The notes beneath the pieces are model-generated. The model did no database searches and had not been told where the DNA came from. It saw nothing but the letters and a program-made list of their open reading frames with translations. Shown piece after piece: positions 8,030 through 17,203 of a DNA stretch of 61,208 bases. Origin of the DNA: Bacteroidota bacterium (lineage in GTDB: Bacteria > Bacteroidota > Bacteroidia > Chitinophagales > Chitinophagaceae); NCBI GenBank assembly GCA_023422565.1, contig JAFAGR010000031.1, positions 1 to 61,208 on the forward strand, given 5' to 3'. Within the stretch, counting starts at the first letter, position 1; each line of letters begins with the position of its first letter. The translations under genes were made by a program, and so were the position numbers.

Positions 8030-8582
8030 CCTTCTTTGTTTTAGTACCGGTGTTTCGCTCGAACAAATACATCATTGTAAAAATAGCTCCATAAGCAACT
8101 ATATTAAACCAGGTATGATGGTCGATCCCGAGGGGCATTTTCCAATGCTTATTATAAGCAACCAACAGCAACGCGATGCGGATTATATTAATAAACCAAA
8201 GCACGATCCATCCGACCAATACCCAAATAATTTTCCTCTTCCAATGGTTCGAAGCTGCAACTACAAAAGCCAGCCAGAAACTCATCACCCCGTATCCAAC
8301 GCAATCATACGCGATTCTTACGCCCGTACCCCCGACTATCCTGATTACAAACCTTGGTGCCGTATAGGTATCTATCCCAAAAATTTGCAGTAAACCCCGC
8401 GTTCCGTTTACCAGCGACTTAGAGATCCAGGTGACGTAGTCGAAATACTCATCAACAAACTTGCTATAGCTGCCACCCGGAGACGCGAGGCCGATCACCA
8501 GCAAAGTTCCAAAATAAAATAGCCCAAAAAGAGAGAGAAACTTAACCACGAACCACACAAAGTTCTTATCTAAAAAATTCAT
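8019..8582 (-). CDS. Exosortase/archaeosortase family transpeptidase, probably Bacteroidota XrtY type
   Basis: Exosortases are membrane cysteine proteases or transpeptidases that recognise a C-terminal tripartite signal (short motif, transmembrane helix, basic tail) on exported proteins. The family triad is visible: C94 in AYDCVGYG, R135 in NIIRIALLL and H155/H156 in DHHTWFN. It has about five hydrophobic helices and 187 residues, the short form common in Bacteroidota. It overlaps the upstream glycosyltransferase gene by 4 bases and the downstream acetyltransferase gene by 11, deep inside a polysaccharide operon. The subtype is inferred from two companions in this window: a Wzy-like protein at 9739-11133 and a PIDGG-tailed peptide at 39501-39719. 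Confidence 0.85.
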   Translation of the reverse strand: MNFLDKNFVWFVVKFLSLFGLFYFGTLLVIGLASPGGSYSKFVDEYFDYVTWISKSLVNGTRGLLQIFGIDTYTAPRFVIRIVGGTGVRIAYDCVGYGVMSFWLAFVVAASNHWKRKIIWVLVGWIVLWFINIIRIALLLVAYNKHWKMPLGIDHHTWFNIVAYGAIFTMMYLFERNTGTKTKKDAY

Positions 8583-9724
8583 CTCGTTTGTTCTGTTGGT
8601 GAAGGTGATGAAAACAAATTCTGATACTGGTCCTTTATTTTTTCCGGGCTAAATGCATCTTTGCTGTATCGCCCGGCAGCAGCTGACCATTCAGAAAGTT
8701 CCTCAAAGTTCATCGCCGCAAAAAATTGAATGGACTTGCAAAGGTCTTCTACAGTTGAATTTACATTTAAACCCGCTTTATTTTCCTCCAGCTTCTTCCA
8801 TGGAATATTGTTTGAAGAAATAAGCGGCCGACCTGCGCTCAAAGCCTCAAGGTGTGCATGCCCGAAATTTTCGCTACGGCTTGGAAGGATGAATATATGG
8901 CAGGATTCGAGCGCGGCTTCAACCCCCGAAGGTGCGAGTTCACCATGATACTGCACCTTAATGTTAACCGGCAGGGTTACGATCAGCTCCTTGCATAACA
9001 TCCAATATGCAGGGTCTTTAACTGGTCCGTAAATGTGATAGCAAACGTCGGCGGAGCAGGATTTCAACGCCTGCAGCACAAGCAAAATATTTTTCATGGG
9101 GCTTATCAATGCAACACTTGCCAGCACTACAAATCCTTCCTTCTTATCTTTCACGGGCAAAGGCGAAAAAAGGCGAGGGTAATTTGCCGCTACAGCCACA
9201 GGAAGATCTTCCTGAAAAAAATCAATTACAATTTGTTTTTCCGAATCATCTGTGGCGTGAAAGATCGCCTTGTGTTCTAAACCGAATAACTTCCAAAGGG
9301 CGAAATACATTTTCTTCTTCAACGGCTTCTGGCCTCTTGCTTCTGAATGAAGCATTCCACGAACCGACAATATCTTTTTACCTGCCTTGCAAAACCCGAG
9401 GGGAACGATATTAAAATGCCAGGAGAAGATGCCGATGATCATCAACACATCCGGCCTCACATCATTGCATAAATTTACAATTGCTTCGCTCCTCCGCGAC
9501 TCTGCCAGGTAAAATACTTTAGTATGATCGTTGAAGTTTAGCCATTTCCCGGTTTCTACTAACAACGGCACCTTGTTCAGATCGGTGTTTCCGCAGACAA
9601 TGTAAAAACTGCACTCGTCATAGTTATTAACAAGATTTACGATCGACTGAACCGGGCCCCCGGCCCGGAATGCGGGATGAAACCAGGGGATCGTGATCAA
9701 TACTTTCTTTGAGTTCTTCTGCAA
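8579..9724 (-). CDS. Family 4 glycosyltransferase
   Basis: It is a retaining GT-B fold enzyme that adds one sugar during repeat-unit synthesis. The N-terminal half has the acceptor-side segment PWFHPAFRAGGPVQSI, common in this family. The C-terminal half has LISPMKN, HIFILPSRSENFGHAHLEALSAGRPLI with the conserved E-x7-E, and a helical tail. It is 381 residues long. It lies between the Wzy-like gene (14-base gap) and the exosortase gene (4-base overlap), a position suggesting that it belongs to the exosortase-linked set. The substrate is unknown. Confidence 0.9.
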   Translation of the reverse strand: MQKNSKKVLITIPWFHPAFRAGGPVQSIVNLVNNYDECSFYIVCGNTDLNKVPLLVETGKWLNFNDHTKVFYLAESRRSEAIVNLCNDVRPDVLMIIGIFSWHFNIVPLGFCKAGKKILSVRGMLHSEARGQKPLKKKMYFALWKLFGLEHKAIFHATDDSEKQIVIDFFQEDLPVAVAANYPRLFSPLPVKDKKEGFVVLASVALISPMKNILLVLQALKSCSADVCYHIYGPVKDPAYWMLCKELIVTLPVNIKVQYHGELAPSGVEAALESCHIFILPSRSENFGHAHLEALSAGRPLISSNNIPWKKLEENKAGLNVNSTVEDLCKSIQFFAAMNFEELSEWSAAAGRYSKDAFSPEKIKDQYQNLFSSPSPTEQTR

Positions 9725-9738
9725 ACAGCAATTAGTTT

Positions 9739-11133
9739 TTAGTAAGGTGCAACGTTAAATGTTCTCGGCCCCGGCGGCCTTCTCACTCGGAACTTGTATT
9801 TCCACACATTCAGCATAACAAAAATTATAAAACTGCCTTTTAACAGATGGCCAAGCGCCGTCTGCAACTCGCAGTCTGGCCGAATCGGGTAATAACACAC
9901 CACACCGGTTAGCAGAATGAGAATTGGAAAGGACCCGGAATATTTGTGAAATAGATTCAAAGAATAACTGTATAAGAGGCCAAGACAAAACATAAAAATG
10001 CAGCCGCCGAATATTCCAAAATTAATATATGCATCGCCCACTGAGCTCAACCCCATTGAAGTTCCTCGCGCAAGCGGCATTCCGGAATACTTTGTAAACA
10101 AAGTTCGGTCTCCTGCCCGGAGTTTATCAGGAGCAAGCACCCGCGGTAAGAAAGCCGCCTCAAGTATCAACATAAGTTCTTCCCCGTTTGCGAAGGGCAC
10201 TCTGTCAGGAACAGTCTTCATAATATTCGCCACAATGAAGCCTTGATTTATCCTTAAGTTACTTTGAGCTACACGCTCCTTACTGAACATATTATTTTTC
10301 TTGTTGCCTTTCTCCACTGTTTTAGCCAGGGTTTCTACTCCTCCCTGCTCGCCTTCTGCCCAAGTGGCTTCCCTGTAGTCCGCCTTTATCAATTGAATAA
10401 ATAAAGCAAGTAAAACAAACGCCGAGGCGAAGGCAAGTTTCACATTCGGGGAGGGCTTATATCGCATAAATAACACTGCCGCAATAAATATCGCCCATGT
10501 CAGAAGATCGTGAAACATTGCATTGGTAAGCGATGAGAGAATGATGGAACCGAATACTACGGCCAAAACGGCAGGCTTGGTTTGCCTCTCCCCAAGTATG
10601 ATCAAAAATGCGCCTACAAATTTGAAGTTTGAAAGAATCACAAATACAAAAGCAAGTTCAGCTCCAAAAACAGATCTTACATGCGTAGTGGCAAAACCAA
10701 CCGCGATAAAATAATAAGGCAGCATTTTATTCCGTGACACAAATTCTCTGAGAGCTTTGATATCAACTATTTCTCCTTTAAACCGCCCTGCAAAAAGATG
10801 TAAGCCAAGTATGAAGCTCACAACAGCGGGCAGAACGTAAGCATAGTAAACGTCAGCAGGCACCTGCATCACGTAGTACCCGCGCTGATATGAATCCAAT
10901 CCGTTATAGGCGAGAGTGGGACCTACCAGCATTTGAAGACACATGAATGAGCCAAACAGATATCGAACCGGAATGATATTTCCCATTCCCATGAAAAGCA
11001 ATACAAACTGATGCACTGAAATCATAAGTGCAATAAACTGATACCAGGTAACATCCTGAAACGTTAGCCTTACAATGATCATAAAGATCAGGTAATACTT
11101 CCAGTTAAAATTTGCAGGAAATAAGGTTTGCAT
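9739..11133 (-). CDS. Wzy-like O-antigen polymerase-type membrane protein, probably exosortase-associated
   Basis: This polytopic inner-membrane protein of 464 residues has about 11-12 hydrophobic helices and a large hydrophilic loop around residues 240-350 that includes EGEQGG, KNNMFSKER and MPLARGTSMGLSSVGDAY, as expected of Wzy-type polymerases that join repeat units at the periplasmic face. Sequence similarity among Wzy proteins is low, so the call rests on topology and context. From memory of the family, a Wzy-like protein accompanies Bacteroidota exosortase Y; its position two genes from an exosortase agrees. Its start overlaps the FkbM gene stop by one base (TAATG). Confidence 0.75.
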   Translation of the reverse strand: MQTLFPANFNWKYYLIFMIIVRLTFQDVTWYQFIALMISVHQFVLLFMGMGNIIPVRYLFGSFMCLQMLVGPTLAYNGLDSYQRGYYVMQVPADVYYAYVLPAVVSFILGLHLFAGRFKGEIVDIKALREFVSRNKMLPYYFIAVGFATTHVRSVFGAELAFVFVILSNFKFVGAFLIILGERQTKPAVLAVVFGSIILSSLTNAMFHDLLTWAIFIAAVLFMRYKPSPNVKLAFASAFVLLALFIQLIKADYREATWAEGEQGGVETLAKTVEKGNKKNNMFSKERVAQSNLRINQGFIVANIMKTVPDRVPFANGEELMLILEAAFLPRVLAPDKLRAGDRTLFTKYSGMPLARGTSMGLSSVGDAYINFGIFGGCIFMFCLGLLYSYSLNLFHKYSGSFPILILLTGVVCYYPIRPDCELQTALGHLLKGSFIIFVMLNVWKYKFRVRRPPGPRTFNVAPY

Positions 11134-11948
11134 TATTCTTTAATTGCGAGTATCATGCACCAACCCTCGGTAACAGGCTCCTTCAACTCAACTTTCGATG
11201 AAGGCAAAATTTTAAAAAGCTTGTAGCCATAATTTATCAGGAGTCGCTGGGAAGCGCCCGGGCGCAGTCCGGCTTTCTCTTCGGCCCATGATAAAAACTC
11301 AAACAAAACTACGGGTGCTTTCTCAGCACTTAATGTTAATTCTGCACCCTTGAAAGCGTGATATTCATACCCTTCAATATCAACCTTTAATACATCTACG
11401 GATACTATTTGTTGTTGTTTTAGCAGCGAGTCAATTGAAATGGTTTGAACAAGATCGTAACCGGAACCGTAAACATTAGATAAAGAACCTTTCCCAAACA
11501 TATCATTCGCGCGGTAGAACTGTACCTGCGAATTGTCTTCGTTGCTAACCGCGCGGTTCAATAAAGTGCAGTTGGTAAGAGCATTCAGTTCTTTGTTTTT
11601 ACTTAAGTAGCTGAAAACCCGAGGTGAGCCTTCAATGCAAAGCGCATGGATGCCAGGTTTCATCTTACACAGTGGGAAAGAGATGGTTCCGATATTAGCA
11701 CCGACATCCACTAAAACCCCTTCCGGAGAAAGGTGAGCGGCAATTAGTTTGATATCATCCGGTTCATATTCGCCGTTAATATAAATGTTAAAGCCAATAG
11801 ATTCACGGATGCCCGGGAGAAGAAATTTGCAGTATTTTCCATTAACGACAATGTTTTGAATGGTGTCATTTTTTTTCCCCAGCAATAATCTTGCAAGCCT
11901 CTGCTTTCCTTTAAAATACCCAAGTTTCCGAAAAATGTAGCCGATCAT
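11133..11948 (-). CDS. FkbM-family methyltransferase (copy 1)
   Basis: It is predicted to be an S-adenosylmethionine-dependent O-methyltransferase acting on a sugar hydroxyl. Motif I is VDVGANIGTISF near residue 80, followed by an acidic loop ending CIEGSP; DVLKVDIEGYEYHAFKGA is the FkbM signature near residue 185. Length is 271 residues. It overlaps the next FkbM gene by 4 bases and the Wzy-like gene by one. A non-identical second copy directly upstream suggests that two different positions on the glycan are methylated, which is inference. Confidence 0.88.
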   Translation of the reverse strand: MIGYIFRKLGYFKGKQRLARLLLGKKNDTIQNIVVNGKYCKFLLPGIRESIGFNIYINGEYEPDDIKLIAAHLSPEGVLVDVGANIGTISFPLCKMKPGIHALCIEGSPRVFSYLSKNKELNALTNCTLLNRAVSNEDNSQVQFYRANDMFGKGSLSNVYGSGYDLVQTISIDSLLKQQQIVSVDVLKVDIEGYEYHAFKGAELTLSAEKAPVVLFEFLSWAEEKAGLRPGASQRLLINYGYKLFKILPSSKVELKEPVTEGWCMILAIKE

Positions 11949-12643
11949 TGCTTTAGTTTTTTTGCAGCGAGTAATGAGTTAAGAAAAATCATGTTACAAC
12001 CGAAAGTTTGAAGTAATTCAAAGCCCTCCCCCATTATCTGAATAATTTCCTTTTTCTCTTCAGGGGAATCAAATTCAATACAAACAATTAAGGATCTCTT
12101 TATGGTTTCTGTTGCCCCTTCAAGCACTTCCTTATTCAGGCCTTCCACATCTATGCTGAACAAATTGACGAATGAAAATGAAAAGCGTGAGAAGGCCTCA
12201 TCAGCGCGCATCACAGGCAGGTACTCAGTTCTATAAACATTCACGGCAGATTCTGCTTCGAACGAACTCACTACGGGTGTTTTTGAAACATGAAACGGCA
12301 TTACAGCGTTTATGTTGCTGCATCCTATGGGAAGAAGTATATCGCCCTTTCTAAAACGCGAAAAAAGATTGAGCAATTCCCTGTTGGGTTCAACTACCAG
12401 GCCTCTAAGTCCGTTCCTGTAAAGAAGGTAGGTGTTCGAAATGTCGGTTGGATGATTGGCCCCTATGTCAATATATACGCTCCCTTCAAGATTATACCTT
12501 TGAAGAATTTGCCAGATAAATGCGTCTTCACGGTGCTGAGAATAAGAATCTCTTATTAAACTCATACTTTGGCGTTGGGCTACCCAAAACCTTTTATATT
12601 TTCCCAGTGAGGGAAAATGATTTACTATAAATTCTTTGATCAT
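11945..12643 (-). CDS. FkbM-family methyltransferase (copy 2)
   Basis: This is a second SAM-dependent methyltransferase of the FkbM group, 232 residues. YIDIGANHPTDISNTYLLY is a variant motif I with an HPTD insertion, RGLVVEPN binds the SAM ribose, and LFSIDVEGLNKEVLEGA is the signature Asp-Glu-Gly segment. This subgroup commonly sits in O-antigen and capsule loci. It is clearly divergent from copies 1 and 3, so it is not a recent duplicate. An 86-base gap separates it from the upstream GT11-like gene, one of the larger gaps in the operon. Confidence 0.87.
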   Translation of the reverse strand: MIKEFIVNHFPSLGKYKRFWVAQRQSMSLIRDSYSQHREDAFIWQILQRYNLEGSVYIDIGANHPTDISNTYLLYRNGLRGLVVEPNRELLNLFSRFRKGDILLPIGCSNINAVMPFHVSKTPVVSSFEAESAVNVYRTEYLPVMRADEAFSRFSFSFVNLFSIDVEGLNKEVLEGATETIKRSLIVCIEFDSPEEKKEIIQIMGEGFELLQTFGCNMIFLNSLLAAKKLKQ

Positions 12644-12729
12644 TTTACTTTTTAATTGGCAGGTGAGGTGAACCGGAAAATCTATCCTAACCTAAACGCG
12701 CTTCAAACTTTTCCAGTTGTTCCTGCGCA

Positions 12730-13632
12730 TTACCTGATACCTTTTACAATATCCTCCAGCACCTTGTTCTCACTACTGAACGGACCTTCAAAAATCCTTT
12801 CTTTCATACTGTCAGGGCGTATTGCACTTTGTTTTAAAAACCTATGCATGATAAATGGTGCGTCTGAAATAAAACCTGCCCAGTAACTAAACGTACTTCC
12901 ATAAGTTCCGATGATCACTTTACTTCTGCTGAGAAGAAGGAGGTCAATAATATCACGGTTTCCTTCCACCATGCGCACATTAGTAAAATTAAAAAGCTTT
13001 TCGAACTCGTGTCTGTAACCGTCTGTAAAAACAGAAAAGTTAAGTGAGGGATTCCACTCAAGCATTTGAGCAATGATATCAGTGTAATACGCTTCGGGTG
13101 TTCTCACGTGACCGCCATTGTACACTTCATTCGCTGCAAGTTTTCTGAAGTCTCCCATTCGAATATGCACGCCGACCTGTGGGTTTGGAATAACTTTTAA
13201 TTTTTCGTCTATCCATGGCCGTAAGGCTTCCTGAAAAAGCCGGATCGCCAACTCCCGGTGAGGCTTAAGTTTTTCAAAATAACTCTTTGATGACGGCAAG
13301 GCCGAAAACAAGAATATTTTGTTCTCCGATAAACCCGGCCCCATTACTTCCAATGCGGGTTCATATACTTTTTCTCCCCGATGGAAAAACTTCAACCGTA
13401 GTTTATCTCCTACCTCACTTATCCAGTTTTTATGAAAATTGAAATATCCTGAATAGCGCCTTTTAACTTTTTCCTGCCGGAAATAAACTCCGGTTTTAAG
13501 CTGATGATAGCCTGTGAAAACCACCGGCAAATTATTCAGATGTGCAAAAACCAAGGCATGCATTATGGGGAATAATTGATTTCCCAGGCCGGCCTTCGGC
13601 ACTATACAGTGTACCGTGCTATTTCTTCCCAT
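12730..13632 (-). CDS. GT11-type glycosyltransferase (alpha-1,2-fucosyltransferase-like)
   Basis: It is predicted to transfer fucose from GDP-fucose. The N-terminal PKAGLGNQLFPIMHAL and the VGVHIRMGDF segment (the HxRxGD motif that contacts the nucleotide) are the two diagnostic GT11 blocks; STFSYWAGFISDAPFI is the third. Length (300 residues) is usual. The locus also encodes GDP-fucose synthase (34411-35388), which supports the donor. The match to classical FutC-like enzymes is partial, so a related fucosyl or other deoxyhexosyl transfer is possible. Confidence 0.8.
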   Translation of the reverse strand: MGRNSTVHCIVPKAGLGNQLFPIMHALVFAHLNNLPVVFTGYHQLKTGVYFRQEKVKRRYSGYFNFHKNWISEVGDKLRLKFFHRGEKVYEPALEVMGPGLSENKIFLFSALPSSKSYFEKLKPHRELAIRLFQEALRPWIDEKLKVIPNPQVGVHIRMGDFRKLAANEVYNGGHVRTPEAYYTDIIAQMLEWNPSLNFSVFTDGYRHEFEKLFNFTNVRMVEGNRDIIDLLLLSRSKVIIGTYGSTFSYWAGFISDAPFIMHRFLKQSAIRPDSMKERIFEGPFSSENKVLEDIVKGIR

Positions 13633-13648
13633 GAAGCAAACGATCTGT

Positions 13649-13855
13649 TCAAGATTTATTTACAAAAGCCGGCTTTACGGATTCTGAAAAATACCTGAAA
13701 TAAAACGACTCGATTAGGTTATAAGATAACATGAATACCGAAATGATCTCTAACATGCTTATTCCAAACAAAATAATCCACACGGAAAAACTTCCTGCCA
13801 TTCGATAACTCCTGTAACTGAAAGCGCACAACCCGGTAAGAGACTTCATAAGCAT
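13649..13855 (-). CDS. Small hypothetical membrane protein
   Basis: This is a 68-codon frame whose start overlaps the end of the GT4 gene by 10 bases and whose stop lies 16 bases before the GT11-like gene, so it fits the tight operon spacing exactly. The product has one hydrophobic segment (about residues 23-46, SVWIILFGISMLEIISVFML) and no motif I recognise. It may be a real small membrane protein, or spacer that happens to be open. Nothing else fills the gap. Confidence 0.4.
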   Translation of the reverse strand: MLMKSLTGLCAFSYRSYRMAGSFSVWIILFGISMLEIISVFMLSYNLIESFYFRYFSESVKPAFVNKS

Positions 13856-15054
13856 TTCAATTGCGGCTTTTCATTGCCCGGATCCCGCAGAATATGAAGA
13901 ACTGATTCTTCAACAGCAGCTGCCAGGCAAGACACATCATAGCCTGCAACTATTTTCTTAGAAGCTTCAGACATCGTTTCCCAATCCATCTTCGTTATCT
14001 CCGTTAACCGACTGCTCAACTCATTTTTATTCCCGGCGTTAAATATGAATCCATTTATTCCATTCTTCACAAGATCTGCAGCGCATCCGCACTTATCACT
14101 TACTATCACTGGTCTTCCAGTGGCCATTGCTTCATTTACACTCAATCCCCAGGTTTCATTCGGCCCCTTTGAGGGCAGCACGAAAACATCAGCCATGCGG
14201 TAAATTGCAGGCATTACAGACTGATTTTGAAAATCAAGAAACCGTAGCTGCGAATTTGATTCATAAATGTTTTTCAACTCACGCTCGAGAGGACCATTAC
14301 CAACCATTACCAAAAAATATTCTTTACCAAGACGCGCATTAATAAATGACTCGATTAAGGTAAAAGGATCTTTCTTTGATTCCAATTTTCCGGCGAACAA
14401 AAAAACGAACGCATCTTCGGAAATTTTCAACATTAATCTAAAAATCTTTGATTTAGCCAAGCATTCTTCGCCCGAGCGGTTGAATCTTCTATTATCGATT
14501 GCATGAGGTCCAAAAAACAGTTTCTTCCGAGGAACTCCACACCAGCGATAATAATCATAATTATTTTGTCCCGTATAAAGGGCCAGGTCAATTGCCCGAT
14601 ATATCCATGCAAGGAAAAGCCTTCTCTTCAAAGAACGAACAAGGCCAAACTTATCAAGCAGATGCGAATCTCCCCTGAATATCAATGAAACTTTACCGCG
14701 AAAGAAACGCAATACTGCAAGATGGGATTTGAACGACCATCCGTATAATAAAATAGCATGGGGGTCATAATCCTGGAGGTTCTTGTTAAGCCCGGGCGTA
14801 TCAATTCCGTAAAAATGGTGGGAGCCTTTTTCGTTTGACACATTTTTCTCGAACGAATAATTATAACCGGAAAGAAGTGGTATATCCCACGAAATTTCTC
14901 TTTCAAATCCAGGGTCAAATTTATTTTTCAGTACACTTTCGCCCCATGTGTAAAACACCTTTACATCCAAATTACCCCGCTCCGCCAGCAAAGCGAATAA
15001 GGGCGCGTTATACTGGATGGGATGAGTTGTAACAACAGCCAGCCGCTTCTTCAT
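13846..15054 (-). CDS. Family 4 glycosyltransferase
   Basis: It is a GT-B fold retaining transferase of 402 residues. It opens with LAVVTTHPIQYNAPLFALLA, a segment typical of one GT4 subgroup, and carries FAGKLESKKDPFTLIES and VLPSKGPNETWGLSVNEAMATGRPVI with the E-x7-E pair (N-E-x-W variant) that contacts the donor. It abuts the next gene without a gap (stop and start adjacent at 15054/15055). The donor sugar is not predictable. Confidence 0.9.
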   Translation of the reverse strand: MKKRLAVVTTHPIQYNAPLFALLAERGNLDVKVFYTWGESVLKNKFDPGFEREISWDIPLLSGYNYSFEKNVSNEKGSHHFYGIDTPGLNKNLQDYDPHAILLYGWSFKSHLAVLRFFRGKVSLIFRGDSHLLDKFGLVRSLKRRLFLAWIYRAIDLALYTGQNNYDYYRWCGVPRKKLFFGPHAIDNRRFNRSGEECLAKSKIFRLMLKISEDAFVFLFAGKLESKKDPFTLIESFINARLGKEYFLVMVGNGPLERELKNIYESNSQLRFLDFQNQSVMPAIYRMADVFVLPSKGPNETWGLSVNEAMATGRPVIVSDKCGCAADLVKNGINGFIFNAGNKNELSSRLTEITKMDWETMSEASKKIVAGYDVSCLAAAVEESVLHILRDPGNEKPQLKCL

Positions 15055-16188
15055 CTAACTTAACAGTTGTAAAATTTCATTAAAAACCTCCTCTGCGAAA
15101 TATTCATCCCTTCTTTCCCGGAGGCCTTCCTTATTGAGAGCAGCCTCGAAATCGAAGGTATCAAGGTTGTTAAAATCTATTGCGATCACTTTAGGCCGGC
15201 AACTTTCGTCAACATACTTCATGCTGTAGGTCATGTCTCTTGAAAACCAAACATCAAGTCCGCAGGCAAGATATTCAAATACTTTGTTGGAAACTGCGTT
15301 CACCGTATTTTCAGAGAAAGGTTTATACATCACTAAGCCCACGTCATAGCTTGAAAGCACTTCGGGAAGTTCATCATAACTTTTTCCGCCGAAGAACTTT
15401 ATGTTATCGCTGTTCAGTGAATTGAGGTAGTTGAGTGCCACTGAATCGATATTGTAAGCGTACAGATCCAAAGTGAACTTGTTATGGTTCTTGAGCGCGA
15501 ATTCAACGGTTTCCTTAAGATACATATTCTTATAACCTAGTGAACCAATAAACACCAACCTTGTTATCCCACTACGAGCACATTTCCTATTCGACGTCTT
15601 CTTCCACGATTGCGGCGGATAATTAGGCATTGTATGAAACAATGAGTCGCTTGTATTTTCCAGACTGTTGTCTTTTCTAAACATTGCCATTCGCACTTCG
15701 TTGGTATGCGATATCCATGAATACGAATGAGGATACATACCTTGCTCCATTTTGTGCATAACCTTTGCAAGCTTCATGTTAGACGCGTATTGAAGCGGAG
15801 AAACATACTCGTGGTAGTGCACCAATAATTTCACTTTATTTCTTCTGACCTTTTTATAAATGAGAGCCGGCCAAGATGACAAAGTTTCAAAATAAACTAC
15901 CGATGAGGGTTTAAACCTAAAAAGCAGGAGCAGAGTTTGAAAATAAAACCAGAAATAGTTCAACCAGCGTTTCCAACCTATATGCTGCAAAAACCCGGGT
16001 CGATAAACTTCCAACTTACTGCCTGCGCTATTAAACTCAGGGAGATTATAAAATGACGGATTTTTTAATGAACACACCACCACCCTGCCGTCCACTTTTT
16101 CGCCCAGGAAATTAACGAAATTGATGCCGGGCGGATATCGTTCCAAAGCCTGGAAATGGATAACAAAAACCGTTTTATCAGTCTGCAT
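15055..16188 (-). CDS. Glycosyltransferase, GT-B fold, divergent family 4-like
   Basis: The 377-residue product shows GT-B organisation: an N-terminal half with WPALIYKKVRRNKVKLLVHYHEY and a C-terminal half with LVFIGSLGYKNMYLKETVEFAL, DVGLVMYKPFSENTVNAVSNKVFEYLACGLDV. The usual E-x7-E motif is replaced by the N-x-x-S-N-K-x-F-E-Y-L segment, as in many capsule transferases of this group. It overlaps the downstream-facing CgeB-like gene by 11 bases. I am confident of the class but not of the exact family. Confidence 0.8.
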   Translation of the reverse strand: MQTDKTVFVIHFQALERYPPGINFVNFLGEKVDGRVVVCSLKNPSFYNLPEFNSAGSKLEVYRPGFLQHIGWKRWLNYFWFYFQTLLLLFRFKPSSVVYFETLSSWPALIYKKVRRNKVKLLVHYHEYVSPLQYASNMKLAKVMHKMEQGMYPHSYSWISHTNEVRMAMFRKDNSLENTSDSLFHTMPNYPPQSWKKTSNRKCARSGITRLVFIGSLGYKNMYLKETVEFALKNHNKFTLDLYAYNIDSVALNYLNSLNSDNIKFFGGKSYDELPEVLSSYDVGLVMYKPFSENTVNAVSNKVFEYLACGLDVWFSRDMTYSMKYVDESCRPKVIAIDFNNLDTFDFEAALNKEGLRERRDEYFAEEVFNEILQLLS

Positions 16189-17203
16189 TAAAACTTTGCC
16201 TGATCACTGATTCCAGGCGCGACCGATGGTCGTAACCTGATGTCATGCTCCTGTGGTAGCCCGCCTCGGCTATGCGTTCCCGCTCACCAGGCTTCTCAAG
16301 ATAATAATTCACTTTTTGCAACAATTCTTCGCGGGTTGTGAAATACACAGCTTCCTTATCCTCTTCGAATAACTGAAGGTGCACATCAGACCTTTCAGCT
16401 ATCATAAAAACCTTTGAGGCAGGAATTTCAAACGTGCGACTGTCCTGCTCATCCCGATTTGTGTGCCGCAGGAAATGTAATGCGATCTCCATACCGTTAA
16501 GTGAATAAATGTATTCATCACCATAAACCGATGGACCTCGGTAGAAAGGTTTTATAATTTCCCAGTATTCTTTTTCAGGCCAGTCATTGCCTGTAACAAG
16601 AACCGGAACATTATTCTGAATAAGGTAAGCAATAAAAGATGCACGATGTTTTTCATAAGTGCCAATAAAACCAACCTTAGCATAATATTTTTTCTGCAGT
16701 TCACTCGTCAGCTCCACAGGCCGGTTATAAGCAGGATCGAATGAACGGTAGCACAATTCCACTCTCTGTGCTCCCCTGTATTTCAATTCCGTGATGTTAA
16801 TGGTGCGTTGAACAAAATGGCAATCGTACAATGCCACAGTTTGAAGGCATACACGCCATGCATATTTGTATTTTCCGGCCGGATCATCCGTGATCAGGTT
16901 TACTATTTTTACCCCGGCAGCAAGCTTCCTGATCTTTCTAAGTGAAGCGGATTTTAAAAAAGGTTTATTATCTACTAAAACCAAATGGGGTTTGAATTTG
17001 TCCACTGCTTTTAAAACATCTTTGTTGTGTTTATTTACGCCCGGCCCGAAATTCAGGTGATGATGAAATTTTACGAAAGGGCCACTGTAAATAGTATTAT
17101 CTATATCAACAGCTTCAACTTCATGCCCCATTTGCTGAAGTGTTTTAAAACGCCTGAAAGAATTAGAACGGGGATTTAAACTTCCAATATAAATTATCTT
17201 CAC
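16178..17203 (-). CDS. CgeB-like glycosyltransferase
   Basis: This 341-residue GT-B protein resembles spore-coat CgeB and related Glyco_trans_1_2 proteins. It starts MKIIYIGSLNPRSNSFRRFKTLQQMGHEVEAVD, has the early FKPHLVLVDNKPF segment, a middle LITDDPAGKYK, and the late TFEIPASKVFMIAERSDVHLQLFEEDKEAVYF block that defines the family C-terminus. It probably adds a sugar to a glycan or protein acceptor. The start overlaps the FkbM stop by one base. Confidence 0.85.
   Translation of the reverse strand: MKIIYIGSLNPRSNSFRRFKTLQQMGHEVEAVDIDNTIYSGPFVKFHHHLNFGPGVNKHNKDVLKAVDKFKPHLVLVDNKPFLKSASLRKIRKLAAGVKIVNLITDDPAGKYKYAWRVCLQTVALYDCHFVQRTINITELKYRGAQRVELCYRSFDPAYNRPVELTSELQKKYYAKVGFIGTYEKHRASFIAYLIQNNVPVLVTGNDWPEKEYWEIIKPFYRGPSVYGDEYIYSLNGMEIALHFLRHTNRDEQDSRTFEIPASKVFMIAERSDVHLQLFEEDKEAVYFTTREELLQKVNYYLEKPGERERIAEAGYHRSMTSGYDHRSRLESVIRQSFNAD

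Noticed and set aside
7947..8393. 148-codon open frame opposite the exosortase and acetyltransferase genes
   Set aside because: The two genes on the other strand have clear catalytic motifs, whereas this frame has none.
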